A stretch of DNA of 64,000 bases from JARLGU01 sp036504535 (lineage in GTDB: Bacteria; Armatimonadota; Armatimonadia; Armatimonadales; Capsulimonadaceae): positions 248,001 through 312,000 of the forward strand of contig DASXUY010000037.1 of assembly GCA_036504535.1 (NCBI GenBank), given 5' to 3'. The position numbers were made by a program, and so were the translations under genes. The notes beneath the pieces were generated by a model. That model made no database searches, was not told the DNA's origin, and worked only from the letters and a program-made list of their open reading frames with translations. Shown in pieces: positions 1 through 8,724 of this stretch (within the stretch, counting starts at the first letter, position 1; each line of letters starts with the position of its first letter).

Positions 1-1
1 G

Positions 2-685
2 GCCGCCAAAAAATATTCGTTTCTTGTCGTTTCAGTGGGCTGCTCCGCAAACCTTCTGCGGTTGATTGAGGGCCCTATGATGGGGGGCGACGAAAGCGAC
101 CTTATCACCCTTTGCCAGCATATGAGCGCGCTTGACAACTGCAAGCGGCTGGTGTTGTGGAGCGGGACGTATGCGCGTCGCTGGACCGAGCCCAACCTGC
201 TCAACCAGGGCGAAGACGCGTACTTTGCCATGATCTTTGAGATCCACAGGCTGCTCGGGCGGCTTGGCGGGCTACCGATCACCATTGCCATCCAGCCATG
301 TTACGCGCACATCGTCCACGATGTCGCCACAGCCCTTCGTATCTCCGAGGACTTTCCCGATGGCCGCGTCTGCCTTGCGCTAGACGCTGCCTACCTCATC
401 GCGCCGACTGTCTATGCGCGCCATCCGCAGATCTTGCCGCAGATCATTTCCGCTCTGAGTCCCATGGCGGATATCGTCTGCATCAGCGACGTCAAGCTCG
501 AAGACGGCCGGATCGCCCACTTACTGCCGGGCCAGGGAACACTCAACTTCCCTGCATTGCTCAAGACCCTCGGCACCGAAGTGCGCACCGGGACGCCGCA
601 TCTATTGAACGCGCAGCCGACGTCGAACCTCGAAGAGCTGGTAGACGCGCGGCGCTACCTCACAGAAATCACCATCGCCGAGTAG
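2..685 (+). CDS. Sugar phosphate isomerase/epimerase family protein (5' end outside window)
   Basis: The reading frame is open to the left edge of the window, so the gene starts upstream; the GTG at 35 is internal. The visible ~227 codons look like the C-terminal part of an AP-endonuclease-2/xylose-isomerase-like TIM barrel: alternating hydrophobic strands with polar ends (ITIAIQPC, VCLALDAAY, IVCISDVKLEDGR) and a final LLPGQGTLNFPALL stretch, which in this family follows the last metal-ligand strand and leads into the closing helix. Family members isomerise or epimerise sugars or sugar acids in the cytoplasm; the substrate cannot be told. The gene is convergent with the next one, with only two bases between their stop codons. 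Confidence 0.7.
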   Translation, partial: AAKKYSFLVVSVGCSANLLRLIEGPMMGGDESDLITLCQHMSALDNCKRLVLWSGTYARRWTEPNLLNQGEDAYFAMIFEIHRLLGRLGGLPITIAIQPCYAHIVHDVATALRISEDFPDGRVCLALDAAYLIAPTVYARHPQILPQIISALSPMADIVCISDVKLEDGRIAHLLPGQGTLNFPALLKTLGTEVRTGTPHLLNAQPTSNLEELVDARRYLTEITIAE

Positions 686-687
686 CG

Positions 688-3600
688 CTACTTGTGGTGC
701 GCGGGATCCGTCACCGCAGGGTTCACGGGTTTGTCCGTGCCAGCGAGAGGTAGCCCAACACGCCCGGCTTGGGCGGCATTGACCGTGCCCTTGCGGTCGA
801 GTTTCCCCCAGCCGACCAGCGAACCCCGTAATGCCGAGAAGATCGATTTCACCACAACATAGTACATCAGTTGCCGATAGACGAACCGCTGAAGCAGCAG
901 CCAGCCGAGAAGTGTCTTGTCCTCGTTGTCCAGGTCGAACGCGATCCACGCGCCTATCAGGTCCACAGCTGAGAAGAGACCCCAGTAGGCAATCACGTTC
1001 ATCAATGCCGAATGCCCCAACGCTGGAGCGACAAACCAGCCGTAAAGGAATGTCCACAAAATGCTGACATCTACAATCGGCGCCATCACTTGGAAGCCGA
1101 TTTGGTAGATCCAGAGTGACGGCAGAGCCACGATTCCAAATGCGCCATATCTCGGATTGAACATCGCCGTTCGATGCTTCCACAAGCATTGCAGAGTGCC
1201 GAACGCCCACCGATATCGCTGCTTCGCGAGGTCGCGTAGCGTGTCCGGTGCCTCAGTGAATGCCAGGGCGCTGTTGTCGGTGACTATCTTGTATCCCAGA
1301 CGACGCACCTTGAACGTCAGGTCTGTGTCCTCGGCAAGCGTCTCGCTGGAATAGAGGCCAGCGAGGATGACCGCATCCTTGCGCCACGCGCCCACGGCGC
1401 CCGGCACAACCGTAATGCAGTTGAGCAAGTCGAACGCGCGCCTATCGAAGTTCTGGCTCGTGATATACTCCACTGCCTGCCAGATCGTCAGCGGGTTGTT
1501 CCGGTTGCCTACCTTCACGTTCCCCGAAACGGCGCCGATTCGGCTATCCCCAAAGTGGCGAACCAGGTTCGAAACCGTATCCGGTGCGAAAACGGTGTCG
1601 GCATCGAGTGCCACAACGATTTCCCCGCGGCACTCCTTAATGCCTACGTTCAGTGCCGACGCTTTACCGCCATTCTCCTTGCGAATCACCTTGACCTTCG
1701 GATTATCGCCGAACCTGGCCGCGACAACCCCAGCGGTGTCATCCTTTGAGCCGTCATCGACAACCATGATGTCAAGATCGGGATAGTCACTCGCCAGCAG
1801 CGTATCGATAGTCTTGTTGATTACCTTGGCTTCGTTGTACGCGGCGATAATCACCGTAACCGGCGGCGCAAACCCAGGACGGAAGTCGCGTGCGGCTTCC
1901 CGCTTCGACTGGCGCACTGCGAGGAACCCGAGGAAAAGCACGCGTCCGATACCAAGCAGGATCGCCCCTATAAACAGCGCGTTCATTAGCTTTCCCGACC
2001 AGTTGGTCACCTGGAACATGAACCGGTCGAACGCCACCTCAAGGCGCTGATTGGCGGGCACCTCGGGAAATACGAGATCCTTTGGCCGGTTCATCAAGGT
2101 GGAAACCGTCACGAACGTGTAACCTTGCGCCTTGAGCCCCTCAATCAACTTTGGAAGCGCATCGATTGTCGCCTGCCGCGTGTCGCCGCCTGCGTCATGC
2201 AGCAGAATTGCGTTACCTCTATGTGCGTCGGCTAGCACGCGGTTCACAATGGTGCTCGATGTGACTCCTGGAACCCAGTCGGTAGGATCGACCACTTCGC
2301 CGATAAACGTGTAGCCTAACCTTTGCGCGTCAAGCACCGGTGACAGGTCGCGTTGCGTCGAGGGCTCGGAGTCCGCGATGTTTGGCGCCCGGAAGAGCGT
2401 GGTTTCGTGACCAATGATGGCTTCGATGACGCGTTGAGTAGTGTCTAGCTCCAGCTTCGTTCGCAGCGGCGACACGTTGAAGTTTTCCGGGTGCGTGTAG
2501 GAGTGGTTCCCGATCTCCATGCCCTCGCGCCACTCGCGGGCAACTAGCCCCGGATATGCCTCAGCGTTCTGTCCGACCACGAAAAACGTTGCCGGAACGC
2601 CCTCGCGCTTCAGAATGTCGAGGATCTGCGGTGTCCAGCGCGGATCCGGGCCGTCGTCAAACGTCAGCGCTGCGATCTTGCGCGTGTTGTCCTCCGTTTT
2701 CTGGTCCACGAGCCCAGTTCGGCGAATGACATACTGCGACGGATACGACTTGAAGTCCTCGGCAGTCACATACCCGCTCGCCGGATTGACTGTCACGACT
2801 CGCCTGCCGTCGGACGGAGTCCGCACGACGCGCAAGACGTCCCCTGCACCCTCGAACTGCGTGCCAAAGTAGTCGAAGCTCACCTCGTTCAGGCGGGCGG
2901 CGTTGAATGCCGCAACCGGCTGTCGATACTGCTTGCCGAGGAACGACCAGACGCTCGGGTCCTCGGTGCCGAGGCGCCACATAGCCGAACCTAATGTATG
3001 GTACTTATCCGCGTACCGAACCTGGTTGTAAACGGTTGTCGCATCCATCAGCCACACCTGATGGCGGCGGGGCGCTGAGGAGACCCCATTGTCATCGTCC
3101 CAGTATGTAAACGAAGGGTTTAGGCTTGTTCCGTCGATGCGGATAACGCCATCCTCGCCGTCCTTCGATTCTTGCGCTGTTTGGACAGCCTCTTCGAACG
3201 AGACTTCGTCGGGATTAGTAGACTGGTCCATCCAATCGTAGCCGTAGCTGCCAAGTCCCAGCACCACCTTGTTAGCCGGGATGTCCTTCATGAACGTATC
3301 CAACTCGCTCTCATACCACCCTTGGCTCGCAATCGGGCCAGCAACAGTGCCCGTCGCGTGCTCGTCGTAAAGCATCGGGATCACGAAGTCGTTCACCTCA
3401 GCTAACGCCGGAAGGTTGTACGCGCCGCTGTCAGTCTGAATATCCTGCGTAACGATGAGGTGGTGTGGGTGGAACGCGACCGCGATTTCCATCATAAACG
3501 CCGTCATGCCAGCTTGATCGGCTTCGTTATCGGACTCGAAGTCGATATTGATACCCTGGTATCCGCCATCTAGCACAAACTTCAGCGTCTTCGCAATCAC

Positions 3601-4317
3601 CGACGCGCGATTGGCGGGCGACGCAAGCAGGTTGTGCAGCCAGTCGTCGCGGAACTTGTCCACGGCGGGGGCATTGTCGTAATTTTGCAGGACTGGGATG
3701 ATGGCGACACCAGCCTTGCGCGCCGCCGCAATTGCCTGGTCGTCGTTTGTCTTGCCCAACCCTTCCTCGTCGCCAATAGCTGAATTTTCGCGAGAGCTTA
3801 GCTCCTGCACCACGGTCAAGTCGCCCGGCTTTGCGGCTAACGTCAGCCATACCGGCATGAGGTGCGTGGTCTGGCCAATATGGGCGAGTAGCGAGTCGAG
3901 ACTGGGCTTATCAGAGTTGAGGTAAAAAGCCGCGCGAACCGGTCCAGCGACATGCCCCGGCGCAATTGCAGCAGCAGGGATAGCCGCGATGCTGGCGTCG
4001 CGAGCGATCTGCGCGGCCAGTTTCTGCTTTGTGGTCTGCAGCCGCTCATTGTTGCGAAGGACGGCCTTCAGTTCAAAGCGATCCTTAGGTTCCTGTGTGC
4101 TCCGCGAGCGGTGCGGCGACTTGCCGGGCTGATGCGGAGCGCGAACAACCGTGGACGGTATCGGATTGATCGGCACGTTGGGCGTGCGAAGAATATTCAC
4201 AAGCAGCGCAAGCGCTGCTCCGATCACTATAAAGCTGATTAGAGTAGCAAGCCGCTGCAGCATTTCGCCACGCTTGCGGGACTCGTCAAAAAAGATTGGT
4301 GTCGTATTGTTGCTCAT
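688..4317 (-). CDS. Fused GH18 / polysaccharide deacetylase / family 2 glycosyltransferase membrane protein
   Basis: A 1209-residue, three-enzyme polypeptide. Residues ~22-44 are a membrane anchor. Residues ~125-470 form a GH18-like barrel with GINIDFE, E261 as likely catalytic acid and D259 conserved; the outer Asp residues of the classical DxxDxDxE motif are replaced, as in YaaH/SleL-type enzymes. Residues ~545-745 are a NodB-type polysaccharide deacetylase with TFDDGP (552-557), NHSYTHP (H605, H609), RAP, DPTDW and LLHD motifs all present. A membrane segment lies at ~777-801. Residues ~818-1050 are a processive GT2 domain with VVDDGS, DADT (905-908), EDTD (996-999) and QRYRW (1033-1037), followed by membrane helices to ~1165. 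This combines in one chain the jobs split between PgaC/IcaA and PgaB (synthesis, deacetylation and cutting of a beta-linked hexosamine polymer). The polymer is inferred, not shown. Confidence 0.88.
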   Translation of the reverse strand: MSNNTTPIFFDESRKRGEMLQRLATLISFIVIGAALALLVNILRTPNVPINPIPSTVVRAPHQPGKSPHRSRSTQEPKDRFELKAVLRNNERLQTTKQKLAAQIARDASIAAIPAAAIAPGHVAGPVRAAFYLNSDKPSLDSLLAHIGQTTHLMPVWLTLAAKPGDLTVVQELSSRENSAIGDEEGLGKTNDDQAIAAARKAGVAIIPVLQNYDNAPAVDKFRDDWLHNLLASPANRASVIAKTLKFVLDGGYQGINIDFESDNEADQAGMTAFMMEIAVAFHPHHLIVTQDIQTDSGAYNLPALAEVNDFVIPMLYDEHATGTVAGPIASQGWYESELDTFMKDIPANKVVLGLGSYGYDWMDQSTNPDEVSFEEAVQTAQESKDGEDGVIRIDGTSLNPSFTYWDDDNGVSSAPRRHQVWLMDATTVYNQVRYADKYHTLGSAMWRLGTEDPSVWSFLGKQYRQPVAAFNAARLNEVSFDYFGTQFEGAGDVLRVVRTPSDGRRVVTVNPASGYVTAEDFKSYPSQYVIRRTGLVDQKTEDNTRKIAALTFDDGPDPRWTPQILDILKREGVPATFFVVGQNAEAYPGLVAREWREGMEIGNHSYTHPENFNVSPLRTKLELDTTQRVIEAIIGHETTLFRAPNIADSEPSTQRDLSPVLDAQRLGYTFIGEVVDPTDWVPGVTSSTIVNRVLADAHRGNAILLHDAGGDTRQATIDALPKLIEGLKAQGYTFVTVSTLMNRPKDLVFPEVPANQRLEVAFDRFMFQVTNWSGKLMNALFIGAILLGIGRVLFLGFLAVRQSKREAARDFRPGFAPPVTVIIAAYNEAKVINKTIDTLLASDYPDLDIMVVDDGSKDDTAGVVAARFGDNPKVKVIRKENGGKASALNVGIKECRGEIVVALDADTVFAPDTVSNLVRHFGDSRIGAVSGNVKVGNRNNPLTIWQAVEYITSQNFDRRAFDLLNCITVVPGAVGAWRKDAVILAGLYSSETLAEDTDLTFKVRRLGYKIVTDNSALAFTEAPDTLRDLAKQRYRWAFGTLQCLWKHRTAMFNPRYGAFGIVALPSLWIYQIGFQVMAPIVDVSILWTFLYGWFVAPALGHSALMNVIAYWGLFSAVDLIGAWIAFDLDNEDKTLLGWLLLQRFVYRQLMYYVVVKSIFSALRGSLVGWGKLDRKGTVNAAQAGRVGLPLAGTDKPVNPAVTDPAHHK

Positions 4318-4532
4318 TGAGGCTGCTCTGCCTTAGCTTGCCAACGCTATGTAACGAGCGTGGCAAAATGGATTAGTACAGCAAAGAGCGACTCTCTCTA
4401 CGAAAAGGTTCCGGGGCGTAGAGAATCTACGAGGAAGCGTGCAAGGGGGAAGGTGGATTGAAAGCAGGCAGCGGTGGACGGGAGTGATAGGCCAACGTCA
4501 CTATGACCGTGAGGGCGATTGGCTCACATAGC

Positions 4533-6860
4533 TCAGCATACTGCTTCGCGTTTAGCGGCGAGAAACACGGCGACAATCTCTGGGTCCCATTGGGTGCCAG
4601 CGCCCTTTTCGAGTATGTCCAGAGCGGTGCCGACACTCATACCCTGCCGGTATGGACGATCAGTAGTCATGGCTGAGTAGGCATCAGCGACAGCCATCAG
4701 GCGGGCGCTAAGCGGCGTGTGTATTTTGGAGAGGCCTTCGGGATACCCCTTGCCATCCCATCGTTCGTGATGATAGCGAATGGCGTTTAGCGTCTCTTCC
4801 AGCCCGGGGACTGCAGACACCATAATCGCGCCCATCTCCGGATGCTGCTTAACCGCCGCATATTCCGCATCCGTCAGTCTGCCCGGCTTGCGCAGAATAG
4901 CGTCTGGAACGCCAATTTTGCCGACATCGTGCAAAAGCGCGGCGACCCCGATGTCCTGAACCTCTTCGGCGGTCAAGTTCATCGCCCTGGCGATCAGGAG
5001 GCAATTCGTCATCACGTCTTCCGAATGCTTGCGAGTGTATCGGTCCTTGTTGTCGACAGCCGTCACCAGCGCATCGAGCATAGAAAAGCCTTCGATTGAC
5101 GATGTTACAGCCTTTCGAATCTGATCGGCCTCCGTGTCACTCGATTCGCCTGATTTCGCTCGACGCAACCGTTCGTCGGCTATCCGCAGCACTTCGGCGC
5201 GATCAGTACTGTCGCCGGGCAGGAACGCGATGCCGAGAGACGCCGTGATCGGTATGCTTGTGTTGCTGTCGGACGGCAAGTACGCCATGCCATTCAGAGC
5301 AGACTGCAAGCGTGCCGCGATATCCTCTTCGCGCGCCGCCCCAACGTCCGCAATGAGCACGGCGAACTCGTCGCCGCCGAACCGCGAAAGTGTATCACCG
5401 CGTCGGCACGCGGCGCGAAGACGCTCCGCAACTTGGATCAGCACCTCATCGCCAACAGCGTGGCCATATACATCGTTGAAGAACTTGAAATTGTCCAGGT
5501 CAAGCATCACAACAGCCAGGCGAGCACCGTCAGATAGCGCTCGGCTTGACGCGGAAATATATCGGTTGTGGAACGCCCGGTGATTGTAAAGATCCGTCAG
5601 CGGGTCACGATCAGCGCGGTCCTGCGCTTCCTGAAGCACAATGCGGGCGTGCGTCTCTTGAAGCTTTCGCTCGGTGATGTCCTGCGTTACACCTACCAGA
5701 CGCACTGCCTCGCCATCGTCGTTGTAGATTGGACAACCGTGTGCGGTTAACCAATGAATAGTGCTGTCTGGCCACACGCAGCGAAACTCGACATCATATT
5801 CGACATGCTGCGCGATACTGGCCGCCCGTGTCTCCCTGACGCGTGCGCGATCATCAGGGTGGATCGTTTGGAAATAAACGGCATCATCAAGGAATGCGTT
5901 CGTAGGCACGCCAATGTGATCCCGAAACGTTTCCGTAGCCTCAAGAATCTCGCCGGTTTTCAGATCGACATGCACCGAGCCCAGTCGCCCCGTCTGCAAC
6001 GCAAACCGAAGCCGATATTCGCTTTCGCGCAATGCTGCTTCCACACGACGCTGCTCCGTCATGTCGATGACAAATGATATGCCGTTCTCACCATCGTCCA
6101 ACAACGCTCCACCGACCAAGACAGGTACGCGAGTGCGATCCTTCCGATAGTACTCCTTTTGGAATGTGTGGAACTGTCCTCGTTCGCGAAGCAACTTGTA
6201 GATCTTATCCGATGTCCATTGCCAGTCGTCTGGCGTCAGATCGTGAGTCGAGATCAAACCGTTGGCTACATCGTCCAGAGTGTAGCCAGTCATCGACAGG
6301 AACGTTTCGTTTGCCCACGTAATCTTGCCGTCGTAGTCCCAAACGTTGATACCAATTACGCCAGATTCAGCCAGACGCCGGTACTTGGCCTCACTGGTGC
6401 GGATAACCTCGGCAGCCATCTTGTTTTGGGTGATATCACGAAGGAATGTGATAATTCCAGATCCCGCAGGGTAGATGCGCTTTTCGAGCCACATACCTAA
6501 GGGGGCGTAATAGGCCTCAACTTGAGCGGCCGTTTTCGTTGCAACCGCTTCATGATCTGCCTCATAAAACGGATGTCCAACAAGCTCGGGCACCACATCC
6601 CAAAGTATGTGGTCAATGAGATCGTCGGAACTGACACCAAACAGCGATAACGCCCGCTTATTTGCAAAGGTGACGCGCCAGCTAGAGTCTATCGCAAGAA
6701 ACGCATCTGGAAAATTCTCCAGATTGCGAAAATCGACGGATCGGAAGTTCTTGCCTTGCAGCGCATCGACGCTATCGATCTCGTCTCCCGGATCGGTAGC
6801 GCCCACAATCGCCTCATTGTTGGGCGAAATGATCTCTTCGATTGTGTGCCTGTGGTTCAT
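4533..6860 (-). CDS. PAS-PAS-PAS-GGDEF-HD-GYP c-di-GMP turnover protein
   Basis: A 775-residue soluble sensor. Three PAS-like regions (about 44-150, 152-275, 278-400) each end in the TxxxDITE-type PAC tail. A GGDEF domain follows (~418-575) with an intact active site GGDEF (495-499) and an RxxD inhibitory site (RRGD, 486-489) exactly five residues upstream, so it should make c-di-GMP and be product-inhibited. The C-terminal HD-GYP domain (~590-770) keeps HDVGKIG (H644, D645) and HHERWDGKGYP, so it should degrade c-di-GMP. No membrane segment is seen. Having both activities in one chain suggests a PAS-controlled switch. Whether both are active cannot be read from sequence. Confidence 0.93.
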   Translation of the reverse strand: MNHRHTIEEIISPNNEAIVGATDPGDEIDSVDALQGKNFRSVDFRNLENFPDAFLAIDSSWRVTFANKRALSLFGVSSDDLIDHILWDVVPELVGHPFYEADHEAVATKTAAQVEAYYAPLGMWLEKRIYPAGSGIITFLRDITQNKMAAEVIRTSEAKYRRLAESGVIGINVWDYDGKITWANETFLSMTGYTLDDVANGLISTHDLTPDDWQWTSDKIYKLLRERGQFHTFQKEYYRKDRTRVPVLVGGALLDDGENGISFVIDMTEQRRVEAALRESEYRLRFALQTGRLGSVHVDLKTGEILEATETFRDHIGVPTNAFLDDAVYFQTIHPDDRARVRETRAASIAQHVEYDVEFRCVWPDSTIHWLTAHGCPIYNDDGEAVRLVGVTQDITERKLQETHARIVLQEAQDRADRDPLTDLYNHRAFHNRYISASSRALSDGARLAVVMLDLDNFKFFNDVYGHAVGDEVLIQVAERLRAACRRGDTLSRFGGDEFAVLIADVGAAREEDIAARLQSALNGMAYLPSDSNTSIPITASLGIAFLPGDSTDRAEVLRIADERLRRAKSGESSDTEADQIRKAVTSSIEGFSMLDALVTAVDNKDRYTRKHSEDVMTNCLLIARAMNLTAEEVQDIGVAALLHDVGKIGVPDAILRKPGRLTDAEYAAVKQHPEMGAIMVSAVPGLEETLNAIRYHHERWDGKGYPEGLSKIHTPLSARLMAVADAYSAMTTDRPYRQGMSVGTALDILEKGAGTQWDPEIVAVFLAAKREAVC

Positions 6861-7009
6861 TTGAATGGCTGCTCAAACGGAGATGTTCCAATCGATGGCG
6901 AATGCGAACTATCCCACCTGATTGTGCGTGAGGCTGAGAACGACCTGATAAGCGTAGTACGTATTATTGGCAGGCAGGCCTATAATTTCAAGGGGGCGAA
7001 ATGGCTGAT

Positions 7010-7867
7010 TCACAACTCGTGTTCGCTACTCGGTACCGAATGCGCAACGCCGCCAGCGAATAAGTTGAGGGCATTGTTCGCAGCTGCTTCATACAACGGC
7101 GCAATAACGTCGTAGAGTGGCCGATCTCCGCGCCAGAACGGAACGCCGCCAAGACGCTTCACGATGGCGCCGTGAATATGCTGTGGGGACAGGTCGCCAA
7201 AGGCATTAGGCAGCGTTGACCCTATCCAAAATGCCGCTGCACCGGCGGGCAATTCGTCAACCGTTGGGTTCGACAACTGCGAAACCGATTGCGACGGTGC
7301 AAGTTTCGCCTCAAGCTCAGCTCGTTTCAATCCACGCAGTTCAAAAATCAGGAATGGATCGCGGTCAAATTCTTCGCCAATCAGGTAGTAAACCGCTGCG
7401 ATATGCTTGCACGGGTTGGAGGCATCCGGGCAGCTGCACGACGTTGTCAAATCGCGCTTCGATTTTGGGAACAGGGCCACTCCCGCATCCTGAAACACGT
7501 CACCGATATCCTGCGGCATCTCACCTGCCAGCAGCTTGGCGATTAACGATGCGCGCTGTGTTACCGCTGCGAGTACCCGGTCCCACTCCGCAACAGACAA
7601 GGCGCCAATTCGAATCGCGACATCGTACGGCCGCGATGACGAACCTTGAACTGAAGCTGAGACGATACCTGGCGCGATATCGATTCGTGTCACCTGTCCC
7701 TTGCGCGCATACAGCTTGCCACGTTCGAGACGACCGCCAAGCTCGAACGATTCTATGACCGAGACCCACTGTTTCGCCCACCAAGTTTCGCCGAACGCGC
7801 CCTTGCGCGATCGCGACTTGATGCCGCCTGTCGCCTCGCGAGTGGGTTTGTAGCTGTAAAATGGCAC
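7010..7867 (-). CDS. SWIM zinc-finger protein
   Basis: A 285-residue protein with a SWIM zinc finger: CSCPDASNPCKH gives the CxC...CxH ligand pattern near residue 145. The N-terminal ~120 residues (FGETWWAKQWV, followed by an RGKLYARKGQV strand) match proteins usually encoded beside SNF2-type helicases. SWIM domains bind DNA or protein; no enzyme motif is present. Only 2 bases separate it from the upstream pentapeptide gene on the same strand, so the two are probably cotranscribed. No SNF2 helicase gene is present here, which is unusual for this family. Confidence 0.82.
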   Translation of the reverse strand: MPFYSYKPTREATGGIKSRSRKGAFGETWWAKQWVSVIESFELGGRLERGKLYARKGQVTRIDIAPGIVSASVQGSSSRPYDVAIRIGALSVAEWDRVLAAVTQRASLIAKLLAGEMPQDIGDVFQDAGVALFPKSKRDLTTSCSCPDASNPCKHIAAVYYLIGEEFDRDPFLIFELRGLKRAELEAKLAPSQSVSQLSNPTVDELPAGAAAFWIGSTLPNAFGDLSPQHIHGAIVKRLGGVPFWRGDRPLYDVIAPLYEAAANNALNLFAGGVAHSVPSSEHEL

Positions 7868-7869
7868 CG

Positions 7870-8571
7870 CTAGCTCTCCGACCCGACCCCTCCAATAGGG
7901 GCGGCGTCGATGTCATCGAATTCGTTCAGGACTCGCAATCCGAACACGGCGGCAAGTTGTATCGCCTGTATTGGCGTCACGACCAAGCCGCGCAGTTCCG
8001 TTGGACCTATCTGCAACCGCTCCATACTCGACGACCGGATATCCACTCCGCCACATTTGGCATTCAAAAACGATGCGCCCGTAAGATTGCACTCCTCGAA
8101 CGTTGCCCCGGTCAAATCTGCTCCCGAGAAATCGGCATCGCGTAGGTCACACGCCGAAAACCATGCACCCGCGAGTGTTCCATAGCGCATCTGAGCAAAC
8201 TGCGCGTGGCAGTCATTGAACCGAACGTCCTTAAAAACACCCTCGATGAATTTCGCCCCCAGCAGGCGACATCCTTCGAACACTACCCGGCGAGCCTCGA
8301 ATTCGTCCCACGCCACGTTCGCCAGATCGCACTTCCGCAACGACACGTCCGACAAATCCAGCTTCTCGTAACGCGTCTCTGTCAAGTCCACGAGCTCGAA
8401 GACGCTCCCTTCCACCACCACGTGCCGCGCTTCTTTACGAGAGGCAGAACATTCCCTCACCCACGCGTTCGTATACAAGTCCTCGTCGTAAGCCTTAAAG
8501 GCGCGACTGATCGCCAGCTCCTCAATAGGGACCAAGCTTGGCGCTTTAGGCTGTCTGGATTTCATTACCAT
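7870..8571 (-). CDS. Pentapeptide-repeat protein
   Basis: A 233-residue protein whose central part (about residues 60-190) is built of degenerate A(D/N)LxX pentapeptide repeats (LDLSDVSLRKCDLANV, DLRDADFSGADLTGATF, NLTGASFLNAKC), predicting a right-handed quadrilateral beta-helix. Such proteins can be immunity or scaffold proteins, and some mimic DNA (Qnr/MfpA type), but no diagnostic feature singles out a function here. It sits directly upstream of the SWIM protein in a likely two-gene operon. Role unknown. Confidence 0.82.
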   Translation of the reverse strand: MVMKSRQPKAPSLVPIEELAISRAFKAYDEDLYTNAWVRECSASRKEARHVVVEGSVFELVDLTETRYEKLDLSDVSLRKCDLANVAWDEFEARRVVFEGCRLLGAKFIEGVFKDVRFNDCHAQFAQMRYGTLAGAWFSACDLRDADFSGADLTGATFEECNLTGASFLNAKCGGVDIRSSSMERLQIGPTELRGLVVTPIQAIQLAAVFGLRVLNEFDDIDAAPIGGVGSES

Positions 8572-8724
8572 TCGTAATCAACTTCGCCACCACACGCAAC
8601 CAACGCGCACCGCCTCACACCCGCCGCGAAGCGGCATAACGGTGCAGCGCGACGCTGCCGCCAGCCGCGGAGGCTGCCCCGCCGGCGAGGCGTCCTCATC
8701 CTTTCTCGAAACCTACACTCAAAC

